The notes: generated from the letters alone by a model not told the origin. A stretch of DNA of 64,000 nucleotides from Terriglobia bacterium (GCA_020073445.1 JAIQFE010000033.1:1-64000); one strand, 5' to 3'. Shown: positions 25,755-35,246, numbered from the stretch's first letter. Program-made: numbers and translations.

Positions 25755-26981
25755 TTACTGCCCTGGCAACCCGGGCGCTAATCCGAAGAACTTGTGGAGA
25801 CCTTCACCGCTGCCGAGCCCTACGTAGGCCCGAAACACGACCTTCCCCGCCGACCATACATTCACGCCGAAACCATAGCTGTGGCGGAAATTGGCGAAGC
25901 TCAGGTCGCTCTTGCGGTCGGCCACTTGGCCGGTATCGTAGAACGCTAGGATGCCAAACCATTTCCAAAGATTGCGCTCATACTGGGTGGAGATCATCAC
26001 CAAGTCCTGCCCACGAAAACGGTAGTCGGCAAAGCCGCGCAGCATCGCGTCGTTGTTAATATCGGAACCGCCGAGCGTCTCTTGGAGATAGAACGGTACC
26101 GCGTTGCCCGCGCTCATGTCGGACATCGAGGCCACACCGCGGATGCTTAAGACACTGGTGCGGTTCGGCTTGCCGTTGGGTCGTTCGAGATAAATGTTGT
26201 GACGCAAATCCGCGTGCAAGCGGCGAAAGGTGTAATGGCCCGTATCCGTATCGTGGAAAAAGTTATAGCCGATCCGATACTCGAATTCGAACGGATCGGC
26301 GTGGTGCGCGCGCACGAATACTTCCGAGTGCACGAAGGCGGGCTGCTTTGACAGGCCTGGCGCAGTTGCCTCGGCGAAAAACTGATCGATGGAGCGCACG
26401 CCCGGGCTGTGAACCCCGCTGACGTCAGGGAAAATTCCCTCGGCCGTGCCGCCGAGCGCGAGCCAGGAGGCAATGGGGTTACTGGCATCGATGCCGACGA
26501 ACGTGTCGCGCTCGCTGAAATTCACGAGGTTTGTGGTCGCCGTGTGGGGGCCGATTCCGTAGAACGGCATCTGCGGCAATCCGCGCGCCCGGATGTAGAC
26601 GTGCGACGCGAAAGACTCCGTAGCTTTGTTCCAGGAGCCGAATTTACGGTGCACCAACGTATCCTTCATTTCCGCGCTCCAGAACTGCCGTAAAGATATC
26701 GCGCCGTTGACGTTGAAGGTGGAGCGCCACTCACCGCGTTTGTCCAGCGTCAAAGATAGCCCCGGGCCCGTGCCGCCGCCGGGCACGATGCTTTTGGCGA
26801 TGGGATGGATGGTATCGAGCGTAAAAATGTCGGTGATACAGGATTCAAGGTTGCTCAGCAACTTCTTTGGATCGGTACGCACCGCGGCACAGTTGCGCTT
26901 CAGCTCATCCGCGTTGGCGGCATGCAGCAGTGCGGCCGCTCCCAGGCCGAGGATGAGAGGCATGGAGAGTCGCGGTCTCAT
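25755..26981 (-). CDS. BamA/Omp85-like surface-antigen barrel protein
   Basis: 408 residues with a signal peptide (MRPRLSMPLILGLGAAALLH). There are no POTRA repeats. After about 40 residues the chain is beta-barrel-like to the end and closes with the Omp85 pattern: LGGSDINNDAMLRGFADYRF, then GILAFYDTGQVADR, FRHSYGFGVNVWS and VVFRAYVGLGSGEG. It should sit in the outer membrane. Its ATG overlaps the last four bases of the phospholipase gene, so the two are coupled. POTRA-less barrels of this class are often fused to or paired with hydrolases (patatin-like systems), suggesting that it helps export or display the phosphoesterase. That role is inferred. Confidence 0.75.
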   Translation of the reverse strand: MRPRLSMPLILGLGAAALLHAANADELKRNCAAVRTDPKKLLSNLESCITDIFTLDTIHPIAKSIVPGGGTGPGLSLTLDKRGEWRSTFNVNGAISLRQFWSAEMKDTLVHRKFGSWNKATESFASHVYIRARGLPQMPFYGIGPHTATTNLVNFSERDTFVGIDASNPIASWLALGGTAEGIFPDVSGVHSPGVRSIDQFFAEATAPGLSKQPAFVHSEVFVRAHHADPFEFEYRIGYNFFHDTDTGHYTFRRLHADLRHNIYLERPNGKPNRTSVLSIRGVASMSDMSAGNAVPFYLQETLGGSDINNDAMLRGFADYRFRGQDLVMISTQYERNLWKWFGILAFYDTGQVADRKSDLSFANFRHSYGFGVNVWSAGKVVFRAYVGLGSGEGLHKFFGLAPGLPGQ

Positions 26982-28426
26982 GCGCCTCCTCCACCGGCTT
27001 GCTGTGTCTGGCTCTTTCGTAACTCCTCGCCGACTTTTCGAATGTAGAGGGATGCGTCCCGCTCGGTCTGGATCTGGGCCGGCGTAACTCCGCTGTTGAG
27101 GCCGGGAAGGAACTTCTGTTCCACCTCGAAGGCGTGCTGCACCATCATCTTCTGGTGCTCACTGAGAGGCGAATCCAGATTATTCGTCTTTTGAAGATCC
27201 GAAACCGGTGGCAGCGGCATAGCATCTTGCAGGGCCTTAAAATCGATTTTGTCGTCGCGCATGGTATTCCGAGTGAGCAGATGCTCAAACGTGTTGGCAG
27301 TGCGGTCGCGCTCGGTGAGATAATTGCTTGCCGTTATGTCTTCCAGGAAGATCTTGCGCGCCGTGGCGATCACGGACGTGTGATCGTACACCGTGCTGTC
27401 GATCTGGCCCGGGTCGATGTACGCGGAGACGATAACCGCGGGCACTCGGATTCCCAGGCGTTTAAAATCGAAAGGCGGAATTTGCGCGACGTTCTCGCCG
27501 GGGTCCTGGGCGATCTTGCCGTCGGGGCTTACGGCGGCCGGCGGAGTCACGTGATCGTACAATCCGCCGTGCTCATCGTAAACGATCACCAGAATCGTGC
27601 TCTTCCACACATCGGGATTGGAGCGAATAGAGTTATATACATCTAGGATCAGGTCCTCGCCGGAGCGCACATCGTGATCGGGATGTTGGTCGCTCGCCTG
27701 GAGCGTTCCATCCGGAGAATCGAAGTACTGCGGCTCGATGAAGCTGTACTCCGGCAGCGTGTTCTGCTTGCATGCACGGTGGAAATCGTCGATCAGGCCG
27801 AACCATTTGCTTTGGCTGCTGCCCAGTGTTTTGAAAGTCATGGCCATGGTGGAGTCATGATAAAAAATGCTGCCGCGCTTTCCGAACTGGTCCAGAAGTT
27901 CGTAGATGCTCTTGCTTTCGTCGAACCACACCGGCGACATGTCGGTGCGGCCGACGGAAGTCGCCGAATGAATGAAACTACGATTGGGAAGCGTCGGGCC
28001 AGGCACCGAAGAGAACCAGCGATCGCATACCGCGTACTGCCTGGCAAGTGTGGTGAGCACGGGAATCTTCGCTGGATGCATGCAATTCATCACTCGCGCC
28101 CCCTTGACGGGGTCGTGCGTGTGCGTCTCGTAGCTTTTAACGAAACCCTGCATGAACGGACCGACACCGGTGCCTTCGAAATTGCCGAAGATCTGCATAT
28201 TGACGTCGGGGAAATGATGGCCGGGGTCGGGTGTCAGATCCCCCGTGTAGCTCGCGTCGTCAGTCACGGAAACGTCTTGTCCGGCGGAGTTGGGATTGGT
28301 CTCTTTGCCCGTGAGTCCGTCGATCGGCCAGTCCGGTCCCATCATCATCCCGAACATGTGATCGAAGGAACGGTTCTCCATCATGAGAACCACCAAGTGT
28401 TTGATGTTATCCAGCGGCGATGCCAA
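26978..28426 (-). CDS. phospholipase C / acid phosphatase family phosphoesterase (PF04185)
   Basis: 482 residues from TTG 28426, set by GGGGAGG five bases upstream. The frame continues to 28513 without such a site. The family signature IKHLVVLMMENRSFDHMFGM opens the domain (8-27). Later motifs are GPTLPNRSFIHSA, QHPDHDVRSGE, VYDEHGGLYDHVTPP and VPAVIVSAYIDPGQ. Family members cleave phospholipid head groups or phosphomonoesters in the periplasm or outside the cell. No classical signal peptide follows the chosen start, so export is unclear. The gene precedes and overlaps the BamA-like gene. Divergent from DUF2235. Confidence 0.9.
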   Translation of the reverse strand: MASPLDNIKHLVVLMMENRSFDHMFGMMMGPDWPIDGLTGKETNPNSAGQDVSVTDDASYTGDLTPDPGHHFPDVNMQIFGNFEGTGVGPFMQGFVKSYETHTHDPVKGARVMNCMHPAKIPVLTTLARQYAVCDRWFSSVPGPTLPNRSFIHSATSVGRTDMSPVWFDESKSIYELLDQFGKRGSIFYHDSTMAMTFKTLGSSQSKWFGLIDDFHRACKQNTLPEYSFIEPQYFDSPDGTLQASDQHPDHDVRSGEDLILDVYNSIRSNPDVWKSTILVIVYDEHGGLYDHVTPPAAVSPDGKIAQDPGENVAQIPPFDFKRLGIRVPAVIVSAYIDPGQIDSTVYDHTSVIATARKIFLEDITASNYLTERDRTANTFEHLLTRNTMRDDKIDFKALQDAMPLPPVSDLQKTNNLDSPLSEHQKMMVQHAFEVEQKFLPGLNSGVTPAQIQTERDASLYIRKVGEELRKSQTQQAGGGGA

Positions 28427-28563
28427 GGCTGCCTCCCCGTGAAAGCTGCTCGCGAAACTAGTTTGAATTATACCGGTTTTCCAAAAAACGCGGATCCACA
28501 CTGAATAAAGCACAGGAGACCTTGTGCAATGCGGGGATCTGCTGAGTTATGTAGAATCGTCCC

Positions 28564-29679
28564 ATGCCGAAGAATATCGTGGTCTGCTGCGACGGTACTG
28601 CCAATGAGTTTGCCGAAGACCGCACCAACGTCATCAAGCTGTACTCGGCGCTGACGCACGATACCGATGCGCAGGTGGCCTATTATCATCCCGGAATCGG
28701 CACCATGGAACCGTTCGGCGCTCTCAGTCCGATCACGCGCACACTGACGCGCGTCCTCGGCATGGCTGTGGGCTACGGCCTGGAATATGACATCCGCGAC
28801 GCCTATGTATTCCTAATGCAGTCTTATCAGCCCGGCGATAGCGTCTTCCTTTTCGGCTTTAGTCGCGGCGCTTTCACTGTCCGGGCCGTGGCTTCACTCA
28901 TCCGAATGTATGGCATGATTCGCAAGGGCAACGAACCGCTGGTCCCGTATGCAATTCGCATGCTAACCGGAATCCAGCGCGCTGGCGCTAACCAGGAAGC
29001 CGCTAAGACCTATTTTGATCTTGCCAGCGAATTCAAGCGGACCATGTCCTGTGCCGATCCACGCATGCGGTTCGTTGGCGTCTGGGACACCGTGAGCTCG
29101 GTCGGATGGATCGAAAACCCTCTCCATTTGCCCTACGAGGCCAACAATCCCGATATCGAAATCGGCCGCCATGCCGTATCGATCGACGAACGGCGCGCCT
29201 TCTTCCGGTCGCATCTCTGGCAGTTGCCCGCCAATCCGGCGACTGCCCGCGGCCCTCGAGATCTGCAGCAAGTGTGGTTTCCGGGAGTACACTGCGATAT
29301 CGGCGGCGGCTACCCGGAGCAAACTAGTGGGCTTTCCAAGTACGCGCTTGGCTGGATGCTTCAGGAGGCCAAGGCCGCTGGCTTGATAGTGGATGCCGGC
29401 AAGGAGGCTGAGGTGCTTGGGCTCACCGGTACCGGAAAGTATGTGCCGGCCGCGCCGGACGCCTTCAGGCATGAGTCTCTGAAGGGCTGGTGGAACATCG
29501 CGGAGTTCATTCCAAAGCGCCACTGGAACTGGAAAACCAGCAAATGGGAACATCGCATGAACCTGTATCGCCGCCGCACTATCCCGCCCAAGTCGCTAGT
29601 CCACGATGCTGCGTATCTGCAGAGCCCAGACTATCAGAAGCGTCTTCCCGCAGACGCCGTCCGCGTCTCCACCCGGTAG
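28564..29679 (+). CDS. DUF2235 alpha/beta hydrolase
   Basis: 371 residues starting MPKNIVVCCDGTANEFAEDR, the hallmark N-terminus of DUF2235 (I-V-x-C-D-G-T). The nucleophile elbow is FLFGFSRGAFTVRA (about 96-109), the G-x-S-x-G motif. The later FPGVHCDIGGGYPEQ supplies the usual Asp/His region. DUF2235 includes Tle1-type phospholipase effectors of type VI secretion, but no Tle1 C-terminal module or VgrG is nearby, so a house-keeping or stress hydrolase is as likely. It is divergent from the phospholipase gene with 137 bases between them. No signal peptide. Confidence 0.85.
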   Translation: MPKNIVVCCDGTANEFAEDRTNVIKLYSALTHDTDAQVAYYHPGIGTMEPFGALSPITRTLTRVLGMAVGYGLEYDIRDAYVFLMQSYQPGDSVFLFGFSRGAFTVRAVASLIRMYGMIRKGNEPLVPYAIRMLTGIQRAGANQEAAKTYFDLASEFKRTMSCADPRMRFVGVWDTVSSVGWIENPLHLPYEANNPDIEIGRHAVSIDERRAFFRSHLWQLPANPATARGPRDLQQVWFPGVHCDIGGGYPEQTSGLSKYALGWMLQEAKAAGLIVDAGKEAEVLGLTGTGKYVPAAPDAFRHESLKGWWNIAEFIPKRHWNWKTSKWEHRMNLYRRRTIPPKSLVHDAAYLQSPDYQKRLPADAVRVSTR

Positions 29680-29690
29680 TTTGATTGAGT

Positions 29691-30944
29691 TTATTGTGGA
29701 GCTGAATCGCCCTGGATCAAACCCTGCACACTTCCGTGCAACGGTGCGTCGTCGATCACAAAGAACAGCCCACCGCGCCCGTTTTGGCTGCTACTACAAT
29801 TTGGACCTGACAATGATCCTTGTTGGTTCATATCTCCGAAGATGGTGTACGAATGGGTGCCTCCGGTCGAAACGCCGATCTTGGCGTGATTCCCGTTCGG
29901 TTCTGGCTCGCCCTCCAGCCCGATCGGCTTTCCTTGCCATGTTCCTGTGATCGCGATTTGCACGGCGCCTGGTTTTGGAAGGGACTGGTCCCAACATGTG
30001 ACGTTCGTGTTCGCGGTTGTCGTCGGGATCTCGGGTCTACCCCACCACGACGCTACTCTCAGCGGCACGCCGCCTAGCATCGCAGAAACCATCTGCCATG
30101 GTGGGACATTCAGATGGGATGGTTTGGAGATCAATACGACGCCGCTCGATAGCGCGTCTTTCGTCGCCGTCGTGCTCATGGATATGTTCCCAAGGCCTTT
30201 GGCGAGTGCCTGGATGTCCGCCGGCCCCCCGTTTTTCACGATCTGGGGTTTCACCGGATCAGTCACGACACTCGCGTTGGCAAGAGCTTTCAATACGGTT
30301 ACGACATCGTCCTTGTTCAGCTTCAACGAGAAAAAGTGCTGGCTCACCAGAACATCGTTATCCTTCACGCACCCTAGCGTGTTTCCATCGGTTTTCCTGG
30401 GTTTCTTAGAGCTGCCCGAAGCGGGCCAAGATGGCGTTGAGACCTGCAGCACCAGTCCACTCCCATCCTTATTCCACGCCAGTAAACCCTTGGAGTGGGC
30501 GGCAGGTGCCGCCTCAGTGGACATAGGATCTCCGTAGAACTGATCGTTCCAGAGAACATAAAAGAAGTTACCTTTGTAGACTTGGCTGAAAGTGGCTCCC
30601 ACTGGATCGATAGTCGTGTCTCCGATGCAACCGCTGCCGTGCTGCAGGGTATGGTCGGCACTGCTGGCGTATGCGAACTGCTGGCTAAACGACTTGTACG
30701 GTTGAACTGCCCCTCCAAAAGGGCATGAGCGTTGCGCGGCACCGCCACAATCCGGGAATGACTCGGCATTGAACTTGAATACAAACCACCAGTCCACGGT
30801 CTGTCCGGCCTTCAACAGCGGGATCGGGGTGGCTGCAGGTTGCGCCGCCAGAGACGAGAGGCACAAGGATGTCGTCAAGAAGAGCAACGTGGGTCCCGCA
30901 AAAAAACGTAGCAACTCGCGACTCCTAGATTTCTTCTGACTCAT
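29691..30944 (-). CDS. secreted DNase II-like nuclease
   Basis: 417 residues from ATG 30944, set by GAGGAGG seven bases upstream. A signal peptide (LLFLTTSLCLSSLAAQPA) ends near residue 36. The mature chain follows DNase II: VDWWFVFKFNA (50-60, compare human VDWFVVYK), FYVLWNDQ, H150-S-K152-G in AAHSKGLLAWNKDG, and the second motif H353-A-K355 in NGNHAKIGVS followed by YTIFGDMNQQGS and GRGGLFFVID. Both HxK motifs of the pseudodimeric phospholipase D-like active site are present, so it should be active without metal. Likely exported, for nutrition or defence against DNA. Convergent with DUF2235. Confidence 0.85.
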   Translation of the reverse strand: MSQKKSRSRELLRFFAGPTLLFLTTSLCLSSLAAQPAATPIPLLKAGQTVDWWFVFKFNAESFPDCGGAAQRSCPFGGAVQPYKSFSQQFAYASSADHTLQHGSGCIGDTTIDPVGATFSQVYKGNFFYVLWNDQFYGDPMSTEAAPAAHSKGLLAWNKDGSGLVLQVSTPSWPASGSSKKPRKTDGNTLGCVKDNDVLVSQHFFSLKLNKDDVVTVLKALANASVVTDPVKPQIVKNGGPADIQALAKGLGNISMSTTATKDALSSGVVLISKPSHLNVPPWQMVSAMLGGVPLRVASWWGRPEIPTTTANTNVTCWDQSLPKPGAVQIAITGTWQGKPIGLEGEPEPNGNHAKIGVSTGGTHSYTIFGDMNQQGSLSGPNCSSSQNGRGGLFFVIDDAPLHGSVQGLIQGDSAPQ

Positions 30945-31457
30945 GGTAGATCCTCCTCTTTGATGGATATGAGCGATCGCGTGTGATTGCGGTCCCCGTA
31001 TCTCAAAGGATTCAGAATGATTGCACAAAACGGTACGATGTCGCGGCAGCTACAGATTCAACCGCACCTTCGTGGGCGAACCCTCCCTTGAGAGCCCCAC
31101 GCGGGCCACCCCGTCCATAGTAGCTTCCACAAGTCACGACGCGAGAAGTCGGAAAAACCGTCAACTTGCCCGGGTTCTATCAAAACCGCGATCGCTAACA
31201 CCGGGACACGCATGATTCATAGGCCCTCGGTCGGAGATTCCGCTTCTAAATAGAAAGCGCGATAACGAAGAGAAAGAGGCCACGGAAAGTGGGCGATTCA
31301 TTTTAGGTTGCGTTAACTCGGATTAAGCAAGGTATCCCCACGGCGGGATTGCGCTGTGCTAACAGTCATCTGGAGCGTCGTCTCGCAATGTTACTTCTCA
31401 CACCGGATTGGCACAGGGTTCGACTAGAAGGGTTAGAATTATAGCTATTCGAAAGCC
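30945..31457. other. divergent intergenic region
   Basis: 510 bases between the DNase II-like gene and the FxsC-like gene. No supported gene. A TAGAAT box (31434-31439) with TTGGCA 20 bases upstream is a weak promoter candidate for the downstream gene. Confidence 0.3.
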
Positions 31458-32627
31458 ATGAAACCATTTTTCTTTAGTTATGCACACAACGACGAGCTAG
31501 GCGATGGTTACCTGGATGAATTCTTCGACGAAGTAAATAGGCGCGTGCGCTATCTGACGGGAAGCCGCGAGGACGGCTTCCGCGACACGCAGGCTATACG
31601 TGTCGGTGAACAGTGGTCTGATGAGTTGGTGGATGAACTATCCACCAGCCCTGCCATGGTCTGTCTCTATTCCCCTTCGTATTTTCGGAGCCGGGTCTGC
31701 TCCCAGGAGTTGCAGGTGTTTCTGGAGCGGCGTCAGCAATATATCGACCAAAATCCCGGGAAACGACCTTCAAACATAATTCCGATCTTGTGGCAGCCTG
31801 ACGAGATCCCATGGGCCCTTCCGAGCTTTGAATATGAGAAGCCGCGCTCGCCTGAAATGGAGGGAAGCGGGGTATGGAACGTACGAGAGAGCGAGAATCC
31901 GCGCGAGTTCCGGGTCATCGCACAGTCCGTAGCAGTTCGGGTGAAAGAGGCGTCCCGTGTTCCGCTGCCACGCCTGCGTTACCGCCCCGTGTTGGGCGGC
32001 GTAAATAGCGCCTTCGAGCCTCCTCCGCTGCCCCCGGACGAATTCGATGTGGGCGGTGCGCCTGCCGGTCCACAGTGCGCCACCTTCGTTTATCCACATC
32101 CGCCTGCCTGGAACGCGTGGCCTTTTTCTCCTGACCACAACCCTCTGCTTCACATCTCCGCCGCAGTCGCAAAGGGTCGCGACCTAATATCGCGACAGCT
32201 AACCTTCGACCCGGCAGGCGGCAATCTAGTTCAGCGCCTGAATGCCGCGCGAGAGAAGAACAATCTGACAGTTCTCCTACTAAACGGCGCCGGCTTGAAC
32301 GATCCAGCTCTGATCGCGAGCCTGCAGAAATGCGATAGCGAGAAGTTCGACACGCTCAGCGCGCTGGTGGCGTGGCCCGGTCCTAGGAATTCGACGGGCC
32401 AACGTTTTATGGAGGAAGCCTTCCCATACCTCAGCACCAAACGTGCTCCCTACTTCTATCCAGATCTCGATCAACCGGAAAAGTTTGCAGGGGCTGTAGG
32501 AAACAGTTTAGACGCACTGAAAACTGCTGTTCTTAGGAACCCGCGCGGGGTACCCGCGCTTCCGACGGGAAGCGATTTTTCCGCGCTCCCCTCCGTAACG
32601 GGACCCGGCGGACGAAGGCCCGACTAG
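31458..32627 (+). CDS. FxsC-like TIR protein
   Basis: 389 residues. Residues 1-170 form a TIR domain (MKPFFFSYAHNDE, FRDTQAIRVGEQWSDELVD, AMVCLYSPSYFRSRVCSQEL with Glu84). A Pro-rich linker (190-205) leads to a C-terminal domain (about 210-360: FVYPHPPAWNAWPFSPDHNP, NNLTVLLLNGAG) as in FxsC, the TIR-like protein first noted beside FxSxx-COOH peptide clusters. Its TAG stop shares its G with the GTG of the next gene, so the two are tightly coupled and probably act in one complex. No FxSxx-ending small frame was found nearby. Confidence 0.8.
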   Translation: MKPFFFSYAHNDELGDGYLDEFFDEVNRRVRYLTGSREDGFRDTQAIRVGEQWSDELVDELSTSPAMVCLYSPSYFRSRVCSQELQVFLERRQQYIDQNPGKRPSNIIPILWQPDEIPWALPSFEYEKPRSPEMEGSGVWNVRESENPREFRVIAQSVAVRVKEASRVPLPRLRYRPVLGGVNSAFEPPPLPPDEFDVGGAPAGPQCATFVYPHPPAWNAWPFSPDHNPLLHISAAVAKGRDLISRQLTFDPAGGNLVQRLNAAREKNNLTVLLLNGAGLNDPALIASLQKCDSEKFDTLSALVAWPGPRNSTGQRFMEEAFPYLSTKRAPYFYPDLDQPEKFAGAVGNSLDALKTAVLRNPRGVPALPTGSDFSALPSVTGPGGRRPD

Positions 32628-35137
32628 TGGCTCTCCTTTCCAGCGGAAGAATCATTACGTTCTATTCCTACAAGGGTGGGACAGGGCGTTCGATGGCGCT
32701 TGCGAATGTCGCGTGGGTGCTGGCGAGCAGTGGTGCCCGCGTGCTGGTTGTCGACTGGGACCTGGAAGCTCCCGGGCTCCATCGCTACTTCCGACCATTC
32801 TTGAACGATAAGGAATTGATCCGCGAGGAGTCGGCGGGCTTGATCGATTTCATGACCGATTTCGTCCAGACGATGGCCACCCCCCTCCAGCCCTCGGAAT
32901 CGCGTAAGGAAGATTGGTACGAGAAGCACGCGGATATCAGCAAGTGGACCAAGCGTCTTCTGTGGCCATCCGGCGAAGACGCCAAGACGAGCTTGGGCGG
33001 GTACATCGATTTTGTTCCCGCGGGTCGGCAAGGGCCGGGTTACGCCCGCCGCGTGAATTCGTTCGACTGGGCCGGATTTTATGAGAAGTACAACGGCGGG
33101 GCGTTCCTTGACGCGGTTCGCCGCGCCATGGTGGCGAACTACGACTGGGTGTTGATCGATAGCCGCACCGGAGTCAGCGATACCTCCGGTATCTGCACCA
33201 TTCAACTGCCAGACACGCTGGTGGCCTGTTTCACACTCAACTACCAAAGCATCGACGGCACGGCCGCGGTTGCAAAGTCCGCGGCGACAGGCACGAAACG
33301 AAATCTCCGCATCCTGCCCTTGCCGACACGTTTGGACGGGAATGAGGAGCAGATGCTCAAGGCGATGATGACCTATGCCCGAACGGCGTTCGAGCCCTGT
33401 CTGGAGCCGCACATCGATCGTGACGCCTATTGGCTGGACATGGGCGTGCCGTATTTCTCACGCTACGCCTATTCGGAGAAGCTGGCGCCGTTCGAAGTTC
33501 AAGTAAGCCGCTCGACCTCGACCTTGCCCGCCATGGAGCGATTGGCGAGTCATATTACAGAAGGCCGTGTGACCAGCTTGCAAGCCCTTCCCGAGCCCTA
33601 TCGTGAGCAGACTTTGGCCGAGTTCGAGCAGTTACCCGAAACTGCCCTGCAAGCCACCGAGTCTAAGAAAGTGAATCCGGATCGAGTACTCATGTTCGCC
33701 CGGCGGGGTTGGTATCAGCTTCGGACAAACATGACGCTGGTTTCCTTAGTAGCGGTCTCAGTCGCCGGGTTAGAGATTAGTAAATCAGGCTTAGATTGGT
33801 GGCGACGTTTGTCTTCATCTCCGCAAAACCCAATTTCCACTCTCATCGCCGATGCCCGAAAGGAACTGGAGGCTGGGAGGAACCGCGAACACGGCGCCTT
33901 GTTGATCGCGGAAGCGGCAGCCCGATTGGATCCGGCGAGCGTCGTTGGACCGGGCGGAAGCGCCGACGCGCAACAACTTTATCAGGCGCTCATGGAACTG
34001 CAACCTTTGACGTTGCAGAAATCCCAGAAGGATACGGTTCTCATCCGGCCCGATGGTCTCCGGATGGTAGGAGTTGCCGCCAAACAAGGGGCGTCATTGT
34101 TTCGCCTTCCTCCGCAGGGGAATGACAAGGGCTCTTCGGCCGGTTATTCTGCGGCCGCGTTTAGTCCCGATAATCGATTCCTGGCGGCCGGTGGACGCAA
34201 TGGCAGCTTGCTGGTGATGGACGCGGACTCCGGCCGGCAGGTGTGGCAATGGGAGAATCCAGACCCGAATTCCGCGTGGGTGATTGCCGTGACCTTCAGC
34301 CCCAGTGGAAACCTGCTCGCCGCGGCGACGGATACGGGTGACATTGTAATCTCCGCAGTCGACCCTTGGAAGGAACTGAAGCGGTTTAAGCAGCTTGGCG
34401 TCCGGATTCTCGCCTTCACCCCCGATTCGGCCTACCTTTCCGCTGCCGGTTTCGACACGGTTCACTGGTGGACTCCAAAGAGCGATAAAGCTGTGGAGTC
34501 TTTCCGCCAGCATAAAAAGGGGGTTGTCGCCATGGCTATGTCCCTCATTGAAGACAAGCAACGTAGGATGGTGACCATCGATTACGTGGGGACGGCCAGG
34601 CTCTGGACTCAGACCGCAAATCTTCCTGAGGTAACCAGCATCGCGAATGAGCCAGGTCTCGATCGTCTCGCGTTTTCGCCGGACGGACATCTTCTCGCTG
34701 TCAGCGGCAAGAAGGACACAAAAATCTTTGAGATGACTGACGGCAAGTCGAATCTGAAGACGTCGCTCGCAACGGGCGAGCTGACGGCACTGACATTCAG
34801 CGAGGATGGCCGCTGGCTTCTGACTGGCAGCTTCGTGGGCACAGCGCAAATCTGGGATGTGGCGACATGGCGCCCCCTGCAAAAGGTCGACTTCGCCGCC
34901 GCCGTCGCTTCGCTGGCCCTCACCCCGAATCGAAAATACCTTGCGGTCGCGTCGGGAGATCGAGTTTCGCTCGCGTTGACGCAAGTTACTGGCCTTGATC
35001 AAGGCTTCCCTGCCTCTCAAGTCCGCGGCCTGGCGTGCAGTCAAACGGAGAGGCAGCTCACCCTCGAGGAATGGAAGACATACTTCGGGAACGAGCCGTT
35101 ACGCTACACGTGCGGTCAAACGTCCGCGGCGCATTAG
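32627..35137 (+). CDS. KGGTGR-variant ATPase with C-terminal WD40 repeats
   Basis: 836 residues from GTG 32627. The N-terminal MinD/ParA-like domain (8-330) opens with FYSYKGGTGRSMALANVA, a deviant Walker A with Arg after the last Gly, then VLVVDWDLEAPGLHRYF and WVLIDSRTGVSDTSG. This is the KGGVGR-motif ATPase family known next to FxsC-type TIR proteins. A hydrophobic helix near 370-385 may anchor it, and WD40 repeats occupy about 500-810 (AAFSPDNRFLAAGG, LAFSPDGHLLAVSG, LTFSEDGRWLLTGS). The tail has EEWKTYFGNEP. I infer an NTP-dependent switch that gates the coupled TIR protein when the WD40 part binds a trigger. Confidence 0.85.
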   Translation: MALLSSGRIITFYSYKGGTGRSMALANVAWVLASSGARVLVVDWDLEAPGLHRYFRPFLNDKELIREESAGLIDFMTDFVQTMATPLQPSESRKEDWYEKHADISKWTKRLLWPSGEDAKTSLGGYIDFVPAGRQGPGYARRVNSFDWAGFYEKYNGGAFLDAVRRAMVANYDWVLIDSRTGVSDTSGICTIQLPDTLVACFTLNYQSIDGTAAVAKSAATGTKRNLRILPLPTRLDGNEEQMLKAMMTYARTAFEPCLEPHIDRDAYWLDMGVPYFSRYAYSEKLAPFEVQVSRSTSTLPAMERLASHITEGRVTSLQALPEPYREQTLAEFEQLPETALQATESKKVNPDRVLMFARRGWYQLRTNMTLVSLVAVSVAGLEISKSGLDWWRRLSSSPQNPISTLIADARKELEAGRNREHGALLIAEAAARLDPASVVGPGGSADAQQLYQALMELQPLTLQKSQKDTVLIRPDGLRMVGVAAKQGASLFRLPPQGNDKGSSAGYSAAAFSPDNRFLAAGGRNGSLLVMDADSGRQVWQWENPDPNSAWVIAVTFSPSGNLLAAATDTGDIVISAVDPWKELKRFKQLGVRILAFTPDSAYLSAAGFDTVHWWTPKSDKAVESFRQHKKGVVAMAMSLIEDKQRRMVTIDYVGTARLWTQTANLPEVTSIANEPGLDRLAFSPDGHLLAVSGKKDTKIFEMTDGKSNLKTSLATGELTALTFSEDGRWLLTGSFVGTAQIWDVATWRPLQKVDFAAAVASLALTPNRKYLAVASGDRVSLALTQVTGLDQGFPASQVRGLACSQTERQLTLEEWKTYFGNEPLRYTCGQTSAAH

Positions 35138-35246
35138 ACTCGGGATAGCACAGGGTAACTGCCCGCTGATTTCTGTTTGTGCAAACATCACCTCGACAAA
35201 GTTAACTAGCGGACGGATTCTCGCCCAAGGGGAGAGTTTCGACCGG

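Noticed and set aside
28564-29679. DUF2235 protein as a type VI secretion effector (Tle1)
   Set aside because: No VgrG, PAAR or immunity gene lies beside it, and the Tle1-specific extension is absent.
30945-32627. FxSxx-COOH peptide precursor expected near an FxsC-like protein
   Set aside because: No small frame ending in F-x-S-x-x and no radical-SAM FxsB gene was found in the surroundings.
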